Assembly: GCA_003562555.1 (NCBI GenBank)
Contig: PWUO01000112.1
Coordinates: 1-6,145, forward strand
Length of the DNA stretch: 6,145 nt
Reading direction: 5' to 3'
DNA from: Dehalococcoidia bacterium
GTDB lineage: Bacteria; Chloroflexota; Dehalococcoidia; GIF9; AB-539-J10
Below, one piece after another: positions 6,034 to 6,145 of the stretch. Position 1 is the stretch's first letter, and each line of letters starts with the position of its first letter. The position numbers and the translations under genes are program-made. Under the pieces are notes generated by a model. That model had not been told where the DNA came from. It ran no database searches and saw nothing but the letters and a program-made list of their open reading frames with translations.

Positions 6034-6145
6034 GGCTCTTTGTCAAAGTGTGTGGAAAGCCTCAGGAGGCGGGGTAAAGGCCATGAGCATCTTTCTTCGG
6101 TACACCTCCACGTTTCTGAGTCCATATGAAGTCCTCTTGAGCATC
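6034..6145 (-). mobile_element. End of an insertion sequence, probably ISL3 family (partial)
   Basis: Reading inward on the plus strand from about 6034, GGCTCTTTGTCAAAGTGTG looks like the terminal inverted repeat of an ISL3-type element: GGCTCTTTG-like ends are common in the family, and the transposase stop falls inside it. The transposase orientation makes this the element's right end. Its left end is outside the window, so the inverted repeat and target duplication cannot be confirmed. If the usual 8-bp duplication applies, the copy here would be TCGTTCGT (6026-6033). The element ends about 10 bp upstream of the trp -35 box. Confidence 0.5.
6043..6145 (-). CDS. C-terminal end of a probable ISL3-family transposase (partial)
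   Basis: The reading frame enters from the right edge and stops with TGA at 6043-6045. The visible tail reads LKRTSYGLRNVEVYRRKML, followed by MAFTPPPEAFHTL. A pattern of basic residues, then YG(F/L)RN, then (F/Y)R.(R/K)(I/M)L is what I recall at the end of ISL3-type (IS204/IS1001/IS1096/IS1165) transposases, which carry a DDE domain upstream. Only about 33 residues are visible, so neither the catalytic residues nor the integrity of the gene can be judged. Another minus-strand frame over the same bases, ending at 6062, is also open but resembles nothing I know. The assignment is from memory of the family, not a search. Confidence 0.6.
   Translation of the reverse strand, partial: MLKRTSYGLRNVEVYRRKMLMAFTPPPEAFHTL

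Noticed and set aside
6083..6145. Possible divergent plus-strand gene starting MSIFLRYTSTFLSP
   Set aside because: The frame is antisense to the transposase tail, the AGGAGG upstream is 13 nt from the ATG, and the sequence matches nothing I know. Only 21 codons are visible.
1..6145. CRISPR arrays, tRNA or rRNA genes, defence or toxin-antitoxin genes
   Set aside because: I found no repeat-spacer pattern, tRNA-like cloverleaf or extra genes; the window is filled by the operon, its leader and an insertion sequence end.

Overview
The window holds a tryptophan biosynthesis operon on the minus strand, in the order trpE-trpG-trpD-trpC-trpF-trpB. It is preceded by a tryptophan-specific T-box riboswitch and a clear sigma70-type promoter. 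All six genes are intact as far as they can be read. trpB runs off the left edge with only about its last ten codons missing, so trpA, if present, would lie outside. Anthranilate synthase appears as separate TrpE and TrpG subunits, and trpC and trpF are separate genes.

Layout from right to left, which is the direction of transcription: 6145-6034 is the end of an insertion sequence, with the C-terminal tail of a probable ISL3-family transposase pointing towards the operon. 6024-5996 is the trp promoter (TTGACA, 17 bp, TACTAT). About 5990-5685 is the T-box leader, with specifier codon TGG, the conserved T-box sequence and an intrinsic terminator. 5650-1 carries the six genes, each overlapping the next by 4 to 20 bases, with no intergenic space.

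Together the genes convert chorismate to anthranilate (TrpE+TrpG), then phosphoribosyl-anthranilate (TrpD), CdRP (TrpF), indole-3-glycerol phosphate (TrpC) and finally tryptophan (TrpB with TrpA). Two layers of control are visible. Uncharged tRNA-Trp should bind the leader and prevent termination, and TrpE keeps the LLES and NPSPYMFYL elements linked to tryptophan feedback inhibition.

A trp T-box, strong AGGAGG-type ribosome binding sites and an ISL3-like element suggest a moderately GC-rich member of the Firmicutes (Clostridia or a related class). This is inference; the window contains no rRNA or other taxonomic marker. I see no undescribed system here. The points worth a second look are the insertion sequence ending about 10 bp from the -35 box, the match between the T-box and tRNA-Trp at two separate sites, and a substitution in a usually conserved TrpB motif.
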